Origin: DASRDR01 sp035550795
GTDB lineage: Bacteria; Methylomirabilota; Methylomirabilia; Rokubacteriales; DASRDR01
Reading direction: 5' to 3'
Length of the DNA: 64,000 bases
Assembly (NCBI GenBank): GCA_035550795.1
Contig: DASZOL010000116.1
Location: 1-64,000 of the forward strand
In this document: one piece after another, positions 25,737-34,658 of the stretch
Layout: every line of letters begins with the position of its first letter
Position numbering within the stretch: the first letter of the stretch is position 1
Made by a program: the position numbers and the translations under genes
The notes under the pieces: model-generated
The model's database searches: none
Told to the model about the DNA's origin: nothing
Seen by the model: the letters and a program-made list of their open reading frames with translations, nothing else

Positions 25737-26504
25737 CTAGAGGGACGCGGCGCGCTCGACCACCTGCGCGTCGAGCGCCGGGAGCGCGCCCTCCGCCACC
25801 AGCGCCTCGTGCTCGCCGCGGGTCGCCCAGATCCGGCGCACGATGCGCCGCCCCTCCGCCTCGACGCGCCCGAGGGCACGGAGTGCCTTCTCGCACTGGA
25901 CGGTGTGCTCGACGAGATGGGCGGCGAAGCGGTGGAGGCGAAAGCGCACGTCCACCTCATACCCCGCCCAGTCCGTGGGCCGCGTGAGGGCGTCGACGGG
26001 CAGGGCGCCCAGAAGGCGGTCGCTCTCCCGGCGAGCCAGGCCGAGTCGTCCGAGCACGTCCTCGACGGTGCCCGTGTCGTCCACGCGGCTGGCGGCGTCG
26101 AGATCCGCCTGAGGTGGCCGCAGCGGATCGGCGTCGGACCGTCGCGCGGCGTGGAGCGTGCTCACGGCGTAGCGTCGCTCCACGGCGAGCATGTGGGCGA
26201 GCGTCTGTCGCACCGCCCAGTGACCCGCCGCCGGCGCGGCGTCGAGCATCCCGCCCGGTAGCCCGACGAGCAGCCCCCGCAGATCCCCGAACGCCCGCTG
26301 GGCGAGGCTCAGGATCAGCCTCGGCTCGGACGGACGGGCCGAGAGACGCGTCGCGACCAGCGCCTCCTGCTCGCCCTCCAGCGTCCGGTACAGCGCCTCC
26401 CGAGCGGTCAGGTCCTTCCCGCGCCAGGACCAGGGCCGCGCGAGGATGTCCTCCTCCAGCGCGGCCCACCGGTTCATGATCCGATCGAACTCGCTCCTCG
26501 GCAT
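25737..26504 (-). CDS. DinB-like (four-helix bundle) protein
   Basis: A 255-residue helical protein. HWAVRQTLAHMLAVERRY and RFRLHRFAAHLVEHTVQCEK supply the histidines that typically hold a metal in DinB_2/YfiT-type four-helix bundles, and LPVDALTRPTDWAGYEVDV links them. Relatives include mycothiol- or bacillithiol-dependent transferases and damage-inducible proteins of unknown reaction. It starts with ATG at 26504 preceded by a GAGGAGGCGAG stretch. It is followed, in the same direction, only by the gene-free zone. Confidence 0.82.
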   Translation of the reverse strand: MPRSEFDRIMNRWAALEEDILARPWSWRGKDLTAREALYRTLEGEQEALVATRLSARPSEPRLILSLAQRAFGDLRGLLVGLPGGMLDAAPAAGHWAVRQTLAHMLAVERRYAVSTLHAARRSDADPLRPPQADLDAASRVDDTGTVEDVLGRLGLARRESDRLLGALPVDALTRPTDWAGYEVDVRFRLHRFAAHLVEHTVQCEKALRALGRVEAEGRRIVRRIWATRGEHEALVAEGALPALDAQVVERAASL

Positions 26505-26537
26505 CTCGCCTCCTCGCGGCTCAGGCCCGCGGTTGCG

Positions 26538-27539
26538 CTAACTCCCCTTCGAAAGTCTCGCCCCACCACGGATCCGTCCGGTCTGCGGTGATACCTTCGT
26601 GGACCGGCGGTGCGATAGTGCCGGCGCACCGAGAGCACGCTCCAGAGCCTGGGCCCGCGCGAGCGCCGCGCGCTCCACGTCGAAGTCGGCGTCCGTCATC
26701 GGCGCCACACCGGAGACGAGCCAGCGGCGGAGCGCGCGGCGCCGCTCGGGGGCTTCCGCCAGCGCCCCGACGGCCGAGGTCAGCGTGGCCTTGAGCCGGA
26801 CCGGCAGGCTCCGCCGCATCACGATGGGCTGGATCGGCCACGGCCCGAGGCCGTGAACCACCCGGAGGTCGGTCCTGAGAGTATGGTCCCGCCGCCCGCG
26901 CAACGCGAGCACGGTGGAGTCGATGGCGGCAGCGTCGATGGTGCCCCGGCGGAGGGCGCGGAGCGAGGCCAGGTGGCTCCCCATGTCGTGAAGGTGTCCG
27001 AGGAAGGACGCGTCGGCCCCGTGCTTCGCGGCTGTCTGGAGCACCGAGTAGTAGCCACTCAGGGACTCGCGGTCGTTGTAGCCCCAGCGCGCATCCACGA
27101 GATCCGCGAACGAGCGTGCGGGATGGTCCACCCGCACGACGATGTCCGAGAAGTAGACGGGCCGGCCGGCACCCCGGGGATCGTCGAACACAAGCCCGAA
27201 CGGAATCAGCTCCACCGGCGGGTCGGGACGCTCCTGGAGCCAGATGTAGGGCGGCGCGCAGAAGAACCCCAGGTCCAGCTCGCCCGCACTGAACGGATCG
27301 GGCAAGCCGCGGGGCGGCCCGGAGTGACGCGTCTCCACCTGGAGCTCGGTCGCCACCCCCAGGCGCTCGCCCAGATATCCGGCGAGGTAGGCGAAGAGGC
27401 TTCGGGGCACGCTCGGGGTCAGGTATGTGCGGAGCCGGAGGACCCGGATCCCAGAGCCCCGCGGGGGTAGGACACGCACCGGCCGCCGGCCGCCGCGCCG
27501 CGACCTGCCAGAAAGACGCCTCCTACGCATGGCGCTCAT
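26538..27539 (-). CDS. PhnD-like phosphate/phosphonate-type substrate-binding protein
   Basis: About 333 residues matching the phosphonate-binding (PhnD/PtxB) fold: LFAYLAGYLGERLGVATEL, the GELDLGFFCAPPYI motif, VYFSDIVVRVDHPARSFADL, WGYNDRESLSGYYSVL and GTIDAAAIDSTVLAL. The start is uncertain: 27539 overlaps the CBS gene by 17 bases, and an ATG nine bases on is possible. The N-terminus is Arg-rich (RRRRLSGRSRRGG) without a clear secretion signal. No PhnC or PhnE partners are near, so it may serve as a sensor or binding protein outside transport. Confidence 0.8.
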   Translation of the reverse strand: MSAMRRRRLSGRSRRGGRRPVRVLPPRGSGIRVLRLRTYLTPSVPRSLFAYLAGYLGERLGVATELQVETRHSGPPRGLPDPFSAGELDLGFFCAPPYIWLQERPDPPVELIPFGLVFDDPRGAGRPVYFSDIVVRVDHPARSFADLVDARWGYNDRESLSGYYSVLQTAAKHGADASFLGHLHDMGSHLASLRALRRGTIDAAAIDSTVLALRGRRDHTLRTDLRVVHGLGPWPIQPIVMRRSLPVRLKATLTSAVGALAEAPERRRALRRWLVSGVAPMTDADFDVERAALARAQALERALGAPALSHRRSTKVSPQTGRIRGGARLSKGS

Positions 27540-27930
27540 GCGCGGCTGGCTCCGCATCCTCACGAACGAGCGGGCCGATCAGCGCACCCGCTGAGGTCGT
27601 CACGGGGGCGTTCGGGAGATCGTGCGTGGCCATGAACTCCGCCATCTCGGCGATGGCCACGTGCGGCCGGAAGGTGCTCGGCCCGGGGCGCATGGCGGAC
27701 TCGGCCGTGCGCTCTTCCTTCCGGCCGAGTTGCTCGGCGCGGAGGAGCCCCATGACGATCCGCTCCTCGTTGACCACGACGCAGGCGTTCCACCCCGCCG
27801 CTCGGACTCGTTCGCGAACATCCCGGGACCCGGGCCCTGCAGGACCCTCACGGAGGCCGACCATCTGGAGGGTCAGGCCCCGTGGATGCCCATCGAGCTG
27901 ACGAAGATCAGAGCTTGACGCCGGCGGCAT
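27523..27930 (-). CDS. CBS-domain protein
   Basis: A 135-residue protein with a paired CBS (Bateman) module: VRERVRAAGWNACVVVNEER and IVMGLL in the first, AMRPGPSTFRPHVAIAEMAE and LPNAPVTTSAGALIGPLVRE in the second. Such modules bind adenosine nucleotides. The first ~25 residues are poorly conserved, and the start could be the internal ATG at VGLREG. Its stop lies inside the start region of the PhnD-like gene, so the two are probably coupled. The large exported protein gene ends 47 bp before it reads, facing the same way. Confidence 0.78.
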   Translation of the reverse strand: MPPASSSDLRQLDGHPRGLTLQMVGLREGPAGPGSRDVRERVRAAGWNACVVVNEERIVMGLLRAEQLGRKEERTAESAMRPGPSTFRPHVAIAEMAEFMATHDLPNAPVTTSAGALIGPLVREDAEPAAHERHA

Positions 27931-27976
27931 GCATCGCCTTCATGATGTTCCGGGCTTGCTGCTCCATTTCGACGCC

Positions 27977-30631
27977 TCAGCGCACCCCGGTGCCGACGCC
28001 TACAGGCGCCCTCAGTTGTGTCCGCAGGCGCTCGAACTGGTCGTCCAGACCCGGGTACGCCTCCCTGAACTGCTCCTGCATCAGCGACTGCACCTTGGTC
28101 AGGAACCCAGAGCCCAGACGCAGCCTGCTGAAGCCGGGGGCCACCACGTGCTCCGCGATCAACGGGCCGGCGAACATGGCGTACGAGCCGCTGAAGATGA
28201 GCTCCCAGACGTGGTACAGGGGATGGCGCTGGAAGTCCCTCAACGTCACCGCCAGCGTGAAGTCCTTCTCGCCGGCGGCGAAGGTGAAGTGCGTCGAGTC
28301 GCCCGGCAGCGACTTCCCGGAGCCGACCACCGAGATCGTCATGGCCATGAGCATCGACTTGAAGTAGTACTTCTTCGCGGTCTCCAGATGCCGCTGCAGC
28401 GCCGCCTCCAGGCGCGCCGCGTCCGCGGGGTAGCGGCGCTGGAGGGTGCCGAGCAGAACCGTGGTCTGCTCGATCCGCGTCGTGAACCGCTCGGGGATGA
28501 GCCGGGTCGGGTCGTCGGTGAAGTGGCCGGCCTGCATCGCCGCCGCGACCTCGGGGTAGTCGGCCGCGAGCTTACCCACCTGCGCGGCGAGCTCGTCGAG
28601 GTACATGTTCGTCAGCCACCGGGCGTGCGCCAGGCAGTCGGCCCAGTTGTCGGCGAACATGCCGATGACGTTGTTGTAGAGCACGGACAGGACCTCGCGG
28701 GCCGGCAACGGGGTCCGTGCAAACCACTCGGCGCCGTACATCATCCGCTCCGAGGTCGCGAGCAGGAATGGCAGGTGCAGGCCCTGCAGAAAGACGACGA
28801 ACATGGTGTCGGTCAGCGCCGGGCCGATGCGGGCGTGCCAGTAGTCGACGTCCAGGAGCTCGCGAAGTCGAGGGTTCTTCCGCAGCACCTTGATCGCGGC
28901 CATGAGGGTGGGCGTCTCGCGGTGCAGCTCCAGCTCCTGCTTGATCTCTCGCTCCAGCTGCGGCCCGACGTTGCGCCTGATGTCGCGCAGCTCGGCGACG
29001 AAGTTGTCGATGCCCGCCTCGTCGACGATCGAGGCCAGCCGGATCTGCAGGTCCTTCAGGTTCCGCACCGGATCGTCCCGCTTGTAGGGATAGGGCGCCT
29101 TCCCGGACGCCTTCTCGCCAACGATCCGGTCCTGGTGCTCGAAGACTTCGGCCCGCGCGACGCTCACCTCCTGCGCGGGCCCGTCCGCGCGCGGCGCGAA
29201 GAGCCGCTGGACCGTCTCTCGTCCGAGAGTCTCGTGGAACTTCCTCACCGCATCCTGGAGATCCGCGACCGCCTCGCGGGTCTTCCTCGTGTCCAGCATC
29301 GTGTCGCTGAGGAGGGGGTCCATCACGGCGGTGATGATCGCCTCGATGTCCGAGAGCACCTGCTCCAGCAAGGAGAAGTTCACGCCCACGCCGTCGGCCG
29401 CCTTGCTGCTGGTTCCGCGCGTCCGCCGCGTGCCCGCGACCTTGGCCGAGACCTCCGGTGCGACCGTGGCGAAGTAGACGATCAGATTCTTCCAGGTCTC
29501 CTTGAGGAAGTCCTTCATGTACTTCCTCCGCTCCCGCGTGAAGAGGGGCCGCTGGATGCCGGCGCGATGCGCGGCGAACTTGGCCCGCTCGATGCCGATG
29601 AGGATCGTGTACGGGACGAGCGACGGGATGGCCTGGAGGAAGTCCACGCCGTAGGTCTGGTACAACCCCACCAGCGGGCCCGGATCACCGGCAGCGGCCT
29701 GTGTATCGTCGCAGGCGGTCGCCATGAGGATCGTCATCAGGTCGTGCGTGTGGTCCATCGCCGCGTCTTCGAGCGCCGCGGTGAAGTCCGCGTGGCTCTG
29801 GAGGGCATCGTTCGCCAGCAGCGCCTCCACCCGCCGGTTCACGACCGGGTTGCCGCTCCGGCTGAGCGTCTCCCGGATGTGCCCGAGCAGCGCCTCCCGG
29901 CTCAGGTTTTCACGCGCCTCGGGGAGGAACCGGTCGTACAGCGCCGTGAACGCCAGCCGCACTTCGCGAAACTCCTCGTTGCCGACGGAGGCGTTCCCGA
30001 AGGAGCTCAGGGGAACCTGGGTCGCCGCCGCGAGCAAGGTGAGCTGGACGATGCTGTTCGCGATCAACTCCTCGGGGTCCGTCCTGATGCTCCTGTCGTC
30101 CGTCTCGGCCATCTGCATCGCCGTCATCTCGCTGGAGACGATGCCACGGGCGACGCTGGTCAGCCCCATGAGCAGCGCCACGGCGATGGCCGTGGTTTCC
30201 AGCTCGTGGATGGTGTGGCGTCGCACCTCCTCCCCGAAGCCCGTGGCGCGGACGACGTTCAGGCCCGCGGCCAGGACCAGGTTGGCGAGCGGGAACTTGT
30301 GCGCATCAGCGTGGTCGGGCTCGAGCGGGTCACGGGGCGTCAGCCGCAGGCGCTCGTCGAGCTTCAGCACCACGCGCTGAACGAACGAGTCGTCCTGGAG
30401 GGCGATGCCGCCCATGGCGTCCGCGAAGCTCAGCGTCCCCAGGAAGTCCAGGGCCTGCAGGAACAGCGGGGCGTTCGCCAGGTGCGCCGCGAGCGCGTCG
30501 GCCTGGGCGTCGGCGGCGTCCTGCGCGAAGGCGACACCGGTCACGCCAGGCCGGCCCGTCACGCCCCCGGCGAGCGCGACCGTGACCAGCGTACGCAAGA
30601 AGACCCGTCGATCCAGGAGCGATCGGCTCAC
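27977..30631 (-). CDS. Large exported protein of unknown function, Tat-like signal
   Basis: An 884-residue protein starting with GTG. The N-terminus LLDRRVFLRTLVTVALAGG has a twin-arginine-like RRxFL motif, a hydrophobic core and a probable cleavage after VAFA. The rest is soluble and mainly helical, with no repeats and no family I recognise. Notable conserved-looking parts are IHELETTAIAVALLMGL, TYGVDFLQAIPSLVPYTIL, YWHARIGPALTDTMFVVFLQ and FTFAAGEKDFTLAVTLRDFQ. Tat export would suggest folding or cofactor loading in the cytoplasm. No Shine-Dalgarno is evident, and a 13-nt direct repeat pair lies about 185 bases upstream. Confidence 0.8.
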   Translation of the reverse strand: MSRSLLDRRVFLRTLVTVALAGGVTGRPGVTGVAFAQDAADAQADALAAHLANAPLFLQALDFLGTLSFADAMGGIALQDDSFVQRVVLKLDERLRLTPRDPLEPDHADAHKFPLANLVLAAGLNVVRATGFGEEVRRHTIHELETTAIAVALLMGLTSVARGIVSSEMTAMQMAETDDRSIRTDPEELIANSIVQLTLLAAATQVPLSSFGNASVGNEEFREVRLAFTALYDRFLPEARENLSREALLGHIRETLSRSGNPVVNRRVEALLANDALQSHADFTAALEDAAMDHTHDLMTILMATACDDTQAAAGDPGPLVGLYQTYGVDFLQAIPSLVPYTILIGIERAKFAAHRAGIQRPLFTRERRKYMKDFLKETWKNLIVYFATVAPEVSAKVAGTRRTRGTSSKAADGVGVNFSLLEQVLSDIEAIITAVMDPLLSDTMLDTRKTREAVADLQDAVRKFHETLGRETVQRLFAPRADGPAQEVSVARAEVFEHQDRIVGEKASGKAPYPYKRDDPVRNLKDLQIRLASIVDEAGIDNFVAELRDIRRNVGPQLEREIKQELELHRETPTLMAAIKVLRKNPRLRELLDVDYWHARIGPALTDTMFVVFLQGLHLPFLLATSERMMYGAEWFARTPLPAREVLSVLYNNVIGMFADNWADCLAHARWLTNMYLDELAAQVGKLAADYPEVAAAMQAGHFTDDPTRLIPERFTTRIEQTTVLLGTLQRRYPADAARLEAALQRHLETAKKYYFKSMLMAMTISVVGSGKSLPGDSTHFTFAAGEKDFTLAVTLRDFQRHPLYHVWELIFSGSYAMFAGPLIAEHVVAPGFSRLRLGSGFLTKVQSLMQEQFREAYPGLDDQFERLRTQLRAPVGVGTGVR

Positions 30632-30814
30632 GCGACCCGGCCCAGAGGAGGTACTGGCGCCGGGCGTGGTCGTGTCGTGTGGCCTGCCTCGCGTCGCGGA
30701 TCAGGGGCCGCCGCGGGCGCGACTTGCGTCCCGCCGGCCGCGGGGGCGCCTGCGAGCATCGTCGGTACGGGCGCTCTCACCGTCCAAGAGTACTGTCCGG
30801 CGCCGTCCCGGACA

Positions 30815-30842
30815 ACTCCTACTCACGACACTCCTACTCACG
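30815..30842 (-). repeat. Two 13-nt direct repeats upstream of the large exported protein gene
   Basis: ACTCCTACTCACG occurs at 30815-30827 and 30830-30842, separated by AC (period 15). They sit between the PPOX gene end and the GTG at 30631, where regulator half-sites for the large exported protein gene could lie. Confidence 0.55.
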
Positions 30843-30883
30843 GCGGGCTCTGGCCGTTTGACCTCCGAATCCGCGAACCCGCG

Positions 30884-31366
30884 CTAGCGTCCGCGGGCCT
30901 GGCTCGCGCTGGCCCGCGGCAGAAACACCGCCATCGTGGGAACGACTCGGAGGTGTCCGGGCCCACCCTTCGCCTGCCCGTGGTAGAGCGTGCGCAGCGG
31001 CCACTTCCGGATGCTGCGCAGCTCCACGGTCAGCGCCCGGGGCGAGAGGTAGTACTTCCTGACGATGCGCAGCAGCACGCGCCACGGCGGCATACCGCGG
31101 TGACAGGTCGCGGTGCCCCGCAGCCGAAGGACCCGATCGGTCCGTCCCGACCGCTCGCCGCTGAGCAGCAGGGCCATCTCCGGATGCCGCGAGACGTTCC
31201 GACTGGTCCAGCTCTCCGCTCCGGTCGCGATGAAGAGGGCCTCACCGTCGGTCACGAACCAGAGCGGCGTCACGAACGGCCGCCCGTTCGCCGAGCGCGT
31301 GGCGACCTGCGCGACCATCGACTGTCGGAGGAAGGCGCGGGCCTCGGGATCGAAGGGCGAGGGCAC
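30884..31366 (-). CDS. Pyridoxamine-5'-phosphate-oxidase-fold (PPOX) protein
   Basis: A 160-residue split-barrel flavin or F420-binding protein: FLRQSMVAQVATRSANGRPF, then VTPLWFVTDGEALFIATG, ESWTSRNVSRHPEMALLLSG. These are the conserved parts of the PNPOx-like/F420-dependent reductase fold. The C-terminal region (YYLSPRALTVELRSIRKW) is Arg/Lys-rich. It starts three bases after the stop of a second PPOX-fold gene, so they are co-translated. Flavin versus F420 use cannot be told from sequence. Confidence 0.82.
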   Translation of the reverse strand: MPSPFDPEARAFLRQSMVAQVATRSANGRPFVTPLWFVTDGEALFIATGAESWTSRNVSRHPEMALLLSGERSGRTDRVLRLRGTATCHRGMPPWRVLLRIVRKYYLSPRALTVELRSIRKWPLRTLYHGQAKGGPGHLRVVPTMAVFLPRASASQARGR

Positions 31367-31369
31367 CGC

Positions 31370-31762
31370 TCAGCCCTCCCGGATCGCCCCGTAATCCCAG
31401 GCGAGGACGCGCCGCGGCTCGATCGCGTACCACGTGAGGGCGTCCGCCTCCGCGGGCTCCGCGTGCTCGACCCGCCGGGCCGGGCCGCGCACGGAGACGC
31501 CGCGCAGCTCGAACCAGTACGCCCCGTCGTCGATGAGCAGCACGACCTCCCGGTTCTCGAAGTCCGTGGCGAACGTCGGCGGGACGCCGAACCCGTACGC
31601 ATCGGCCCGCGCTCGAGCTCGCACGGGCAGGACGTCGATCTCGTCCCCGTCGACGTACGCCACGGTGGCGCGCGGCGGGCGCTCGAGCAGGTCCCCGAGC
31701 ACCGACGGCTCAACGTCGCGGGTCACTCGGCGCGCCTCGCCGCGGTGGCTCCCGCTGCTCAT
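31370..31762 (-). CDS. Small PPOX-fold-like protein
   Basis: A 130-residue protein: LGDLLERPPRATVAYVDGDE, VLPVRARARADAYGFGVPPT, REVVLLIDDGAYWFELRGVS and VRGPARRVEHAEPAEAD follow the order of strands in PNPOx-like split barrels, in particular the ones acting on heme or F420. It is the first gene of a two-gene unit with the PPOX protein three bases downstream. The pair may form a hetero-oligomer, as split-barrel proteins are dimers. Confidence 0.72.
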   Translation of the reverse strand: MSSGSHRGEARRVTRDVEPSVLGDLLERPPRATVAYVDGDEIDVLPVRARARADAYGFGVPPTFATDFENREVVLLIDDGAYWFELRGVSVRGPARRVEHAEPAEADALTWYAIEPRRVLAWDYGAIREG

Positions 31763-31867
31763 GCCGGTCTCAAGGGCGGCCGAGCCCCCGCGGGCCGGTT
31801 CAGGCTGTCGTCCCCCATCGCCGCCGACCTCGAAACGGTGCGGCGCGCGGCGGCCGGCTGACCCTGC

Positions 31868-33085
31868 TCAGGCCTTGGTGTACTTCCGGGCGTAGGCGTG
31901 AACGCAGGCCGCCCGGAGCGCGGCCGGATCGACGGTGCGGCCCCGGAAGCGCTCGATCGACATCGGACCCAGGTCCGGCTGACTGGCGCCGTCCACGATG
32001 AGGTCGGCGAGCGCGCGGCCCACCGAGGCGGAGATGGACAGCCCGCCCACGTTGCAGGCGGAGGCGACGTAGAAGCCGGCGAGGCTCGCGACCGGACCCA
32101 CGATGTGCTCGCCGTCCGGCGAGATGGTGGGGAGCCCGCCCCGGTGCTCGCGAAGCCGCGCGCCGCGCAGCCCCGGGAAGTGAGCGGCCACCTCGCCGGC
32201 GAGCCCCCAGAGGACCCCGACGTCCAGGGCCAGGTCCCGGACCTGGAAGCCCTCCGGCTGCTCTCGCATGTCGATCTGGAGCGGGTGGTCCTCGTACCCC
32301 CCGAACATGAGCCCGCCCTGCTCGGGCCGCGTGTACACGCTCGGCTCGTGGATCCGCACGATCGGATGGTGCGGCTCGACTCCTGAGATCGGCTCCGTGA
32401 TGAAGAGCTGGTGACGCGTCGGGATCATGGGGACCCGGATGCCCACCTCGTCCGCCAGGAGCGCCGACCAGGCGCCCGCCGCATCGACGACGACCCGGCT
32501 CTCGATCGTCCCGTCCGCGGTCCGCACCCCGCGGATGCGCCCGCCCTCGTGCAGGAATCCGGTCACCGCCGTCCCCGGCGCGAGCGTCACGCCCAGCTCC
32601 GCGGCGGCGGCCGCGAACTCCCGGGCCACGAGCGGCGGGTGGAAGTATCCGTCCTCCGGCGAGAAGAGGATGGCGCGGGCGCCGGCGGCGCGGAAGTGCG
32701 GGGCGCGCCGCTCGGCCTCGTCGCCCGAGAGGAACTCGACCTTCACCCCGAGGGACTGAGCGAGCGCCGCGTTGCGGCGCATGCGCGCCTCCCCTTCCGG
32801 CGACAGCAGGACGCGCATCGCGCCGACGCGATGGAACGCAATCGAGCGTCCCGTCCCGCTCTCGAACCCGGCCAGCGTCTCCACCGCTTCGTCGACCAGC
32901 TTCACCATCAGCTCCGACGAGGCGACCTTCGAGGTGAGGCCAGCCGCGCGCGGAGACGTCTGCGATCCGAGATCGTAGCGGTCCATCAGGATCACGTCAC
33001 GGACGCCGCGCCGGGCCAGATGGTAGGCCGTGCTGGCCCCGAAGCCACCCGATCCGACGATCACGACCTCAGCTCGGTTGCGCAT
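31868..33085 (-). CDS. FAD-dependent amino-acid/sarcosine-oxidase-like (DAO) oxidoreductase
   Basis: A 405-residue DAO-family flavoenzyme. The ATG at 33085 follows GGAGTGG and begins the Rossmann motif AEVVIVGSGGFGASTAYHLARRG. Residues on are QTSPRAAGLTSK, DGYFHPPLVAREFAAAA and the C-terminal FAD loop GGLPTISPDGEHIVGP with YVASACNVGGLSISASVG. Relatives oxidise sarcosine, dimethylglycine or other secondary amines and D-amino acids. It is divergently transcribed from the liv-type operon, suggesting that the operon may import its substrate (an amine or amino acid). Confidence 0.9.
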   Translation of the reverse strand: MRNRAEVVIVGSGGFGASTAYHLARRGVRDVILMDRYDLGSQTSPRAAGLTSKVASSELMVKLVDEAVETLAGFESGTGRSIAFHRVGAMRVLLSPEGEARMRRNAALAQSLGVKVEFLSGDEAERRAPHFRAAGARAILFSPEDGYFHPPLVAREFAAAAAELGVTLAPGTAVTGFLHEGGRIRGVRTADGTIESRVVVDAAGAWSALLADEVGIRVPMIPTRHQLFITEPISGVEPHHPIVRIHEPSVYTRPEQGGLMFGGYEDHPLQIDMREQPEGFQVRDLALDVGVLWGLAGEVAAHFPGLRGARLREHRGGLPTISPDGEHIVGPVASLAGFYVASACNVGGLSISASVGRALADLIVDGASQPDLGPMSIERFRGRTVDPAALRAACVHAYARKYTKA

Positions 33086-33224
33086 GCGCGCCACTCCGTT
33101 CTCTGCGGGACGGACCGCTCTCGGACCGCGTCCACCGCCAGCGAGTCTCATCGTGCATGCTAAAGACCGCCGGTTGCCGTGTCAAACCGCTCCCCGATCG
33201 ATGTCCACGGGCACCGATGCCCCT

Positions 33225-33378
33225 CCCCAGGTGCCGCTTGCACCCCCCAGGTGCCGCCTTGACACAAGTGTCTCGGCCGGCCGATCCTGGCCTCGATCCG
33301 GGTTCCACGGCCTGTGGGCCGTGGTCTCTCTCTGACCTGGTCCCGGTTTCACGTATCGCGGTCGGGGACCCAGTCCCC
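33225..33378 (+). promoter_or_regulatory. Leader/promoter region of the liv-type operon
   Basis: The 308-base gap between the divergent oxidoreductase and the binding-protein gene holds ordered elements. CCCCAGGTGCCGC occurs twice (33225-33237, 33245-33257), 20 bp apart, about two helical turns. TTGACA at 33259-33264 is a -35-like box (no good -10 seen), overlapped by GACAC-AA-GTGTC (33261-33272). A perfect hairpin CCACGGCC-TGTG-GGCCGTGG (33305-33324) is followed by TCTCTCT, and GGGGAC-CCA-GTCCCC (33364-33378) sits just before the AGGGGAGGAC ribosome site. This suggests operator control plus possible attenuation. Confidence 0.6.
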
Positions 33379-33393
33379 ACAGGGGAGGACGAG

Positions 33394-34560
33394 ATGCGCT
33401 ACGTCTCGATGAGCCTGGCCTTGGCGATCCTGGCAGCGGGGTGCCTCGTCACGGGACTCGTGGCGAGCTCGACTGATGCGGTCGGTGCCGAGAAGGTCGT
33501 CGTCGCGATCACGAGTCCCCAGTCCGGGCCCCAGGCCGCCTGGGGCACTGAGCTCATCCGGGGAGCGGAGCTGGCCCTGGCCGAGTACGATCCCAAGTCC
33601 CTGAAGTTCACCTACGAGATCCTGCCGATGGACGACGCAGCCGATCCCAAGGTCGGCATCACGATCGCCAACAAGCTCAAGGTCGACAAGGACGTGATGG
33701 CGGTCATCGGGCCCTGGAACAGCGGCGTGGCCATTCCGGCTTCGCCGATCTATTCCGAGGCGAAGCTCCCGCTCTTCGCGATCGCGAGCGATCCCAAGCT
33801 CACGCGCCAGGGGTTCACGAACATCTTTCGGACCGTCTCAACGAACGACTTCCAGGCGATCGGCGGCGAGGCCTACCTGGTCGGCGAGCTCAAGAAGAAG
33901 CGGATCGCGATCATCCACGACAACACGATCCCCGGAGTGACCATTTCCGAGATCTTCCAGGACCTCGTCAAGAAGGACAAGGCGGAGACGGTCCTCTTCC
34001 AGGGGGTCAACTGGGGCGAGCGCGACTGGAGTCCCGTCCTGACCACGGTGAAGCAGAAGAACCCCGACGCCCTCTACCTGGTCACGGTCTTTGCCGATGC
34101 CGCGCTGGCCCTGAAGCAGATGAAGGACCTCGGCCTCAAGATCCCCGTGCTGGGCCCGGACGGCATGTACTCGGACGACCTGGTGAAGCTGGCCGGGCCG
34201 GCGGCGGAGGGCGCCTGCGCCACCGCGCTGGGGGCCGACGTCAACAAGCTCCCGACGGCGTCCAAGTTCGTCAACGCCTTCAAGGCCAAGTACAAGGAGA
34301 GCCCCCAGCAGTACAGCGTCTTCGCCTACGACGACATGCACATCATCATCAAGGCCGTCGAGAAGGCCGGCAAGAAGGACCGCGCCGAGATCCTGAAGGC
34401 CGTGCGCACCGTCACGCCCTACCAGGGCGCGCTCGGGAAGACCGTCTTCAACGAGCGCGGCGACACCGTCAATCAGGTCATCGGCATCTACTGCGTCAAG
34501 GACGGCAAGTGGCAGTACCAGAAGGCCGCCAGCATCCCGGCTGACCGCCTGCCGAAGTAA
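33394..34560 (+). CDS. Branched-chain amino-acid-type ABC substrate-binding protein
   Basis: A 388-residue periplasmic binding protein of the LivJ/LivK type. The ATG at 33394 follows AGGGGAGGAC. The signal region MRYVSMSLALAILAAGCLV could be lipid-modified at the Cys of LAAGC or cut after AVGA before EKVVVAI. The mature part shows VVVAITSPQSGPQAAWG, GAELALAEYD, VMAVIGPWNSGVAIPASPIY, IFRTVSTNDFQ, and GALGKTVFNERGDTVN. It is the first gene of a five-gene operon. Substrates of this class range from Leu/Ile/Val to amides and aromatic acids, so specificity is open. Confidence 0.93.
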   Translation: MRYVSMSLALAILAAGCLVTGLVASSTDAVGAEKVVVAITSPQSGPQAAWGTELIRGAELALAEYDPKSLKFTYEILPMDDAADPKVGITIANKLKVDKDVMAVIGPWNSGVAIPASPIYSEAKLPLFAIASDPKLTRQGFTNIFRTVSTNDFQAIGGEAYLVGELKKKRIAIIHDNTIPGVTISEIFQDLVKKDKAETVLFQGVNWGERDWSPVLTTVKQKNPDALYLVTVFADAALALKQMKDLGLKIPVLGPDGMYSDDLVKLAGPAAEGACATALGADVNKLPTASKFVNAFKAKYKESPQQYSVFAYDDMHIIIKAVEKAGKKDRAEILKAVRTVTPYQGALGKTVFNERGDTVNQVIGIYCVKDGKWQYQKAASIPADRLPK

Positions 34561-34658
34561 GGGTGGCCGCGCGGGTGGGGAGAGCCCTTCCGCCCCAGCC
34601 GACCGCCGGGTCGCGGCCGCGCACGGCGCGGTCGCGGCCGGCGGTCCACGGCTGATCC

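Noticed and set aside
27929..31861. 1,310-codon open frame on the plus strand opposite the exported-protein gene
   Set aside because: Composition is Arg/His/Gln-rich with no fold pattern, and it spans three minus-strand genes with clear starts and domains.
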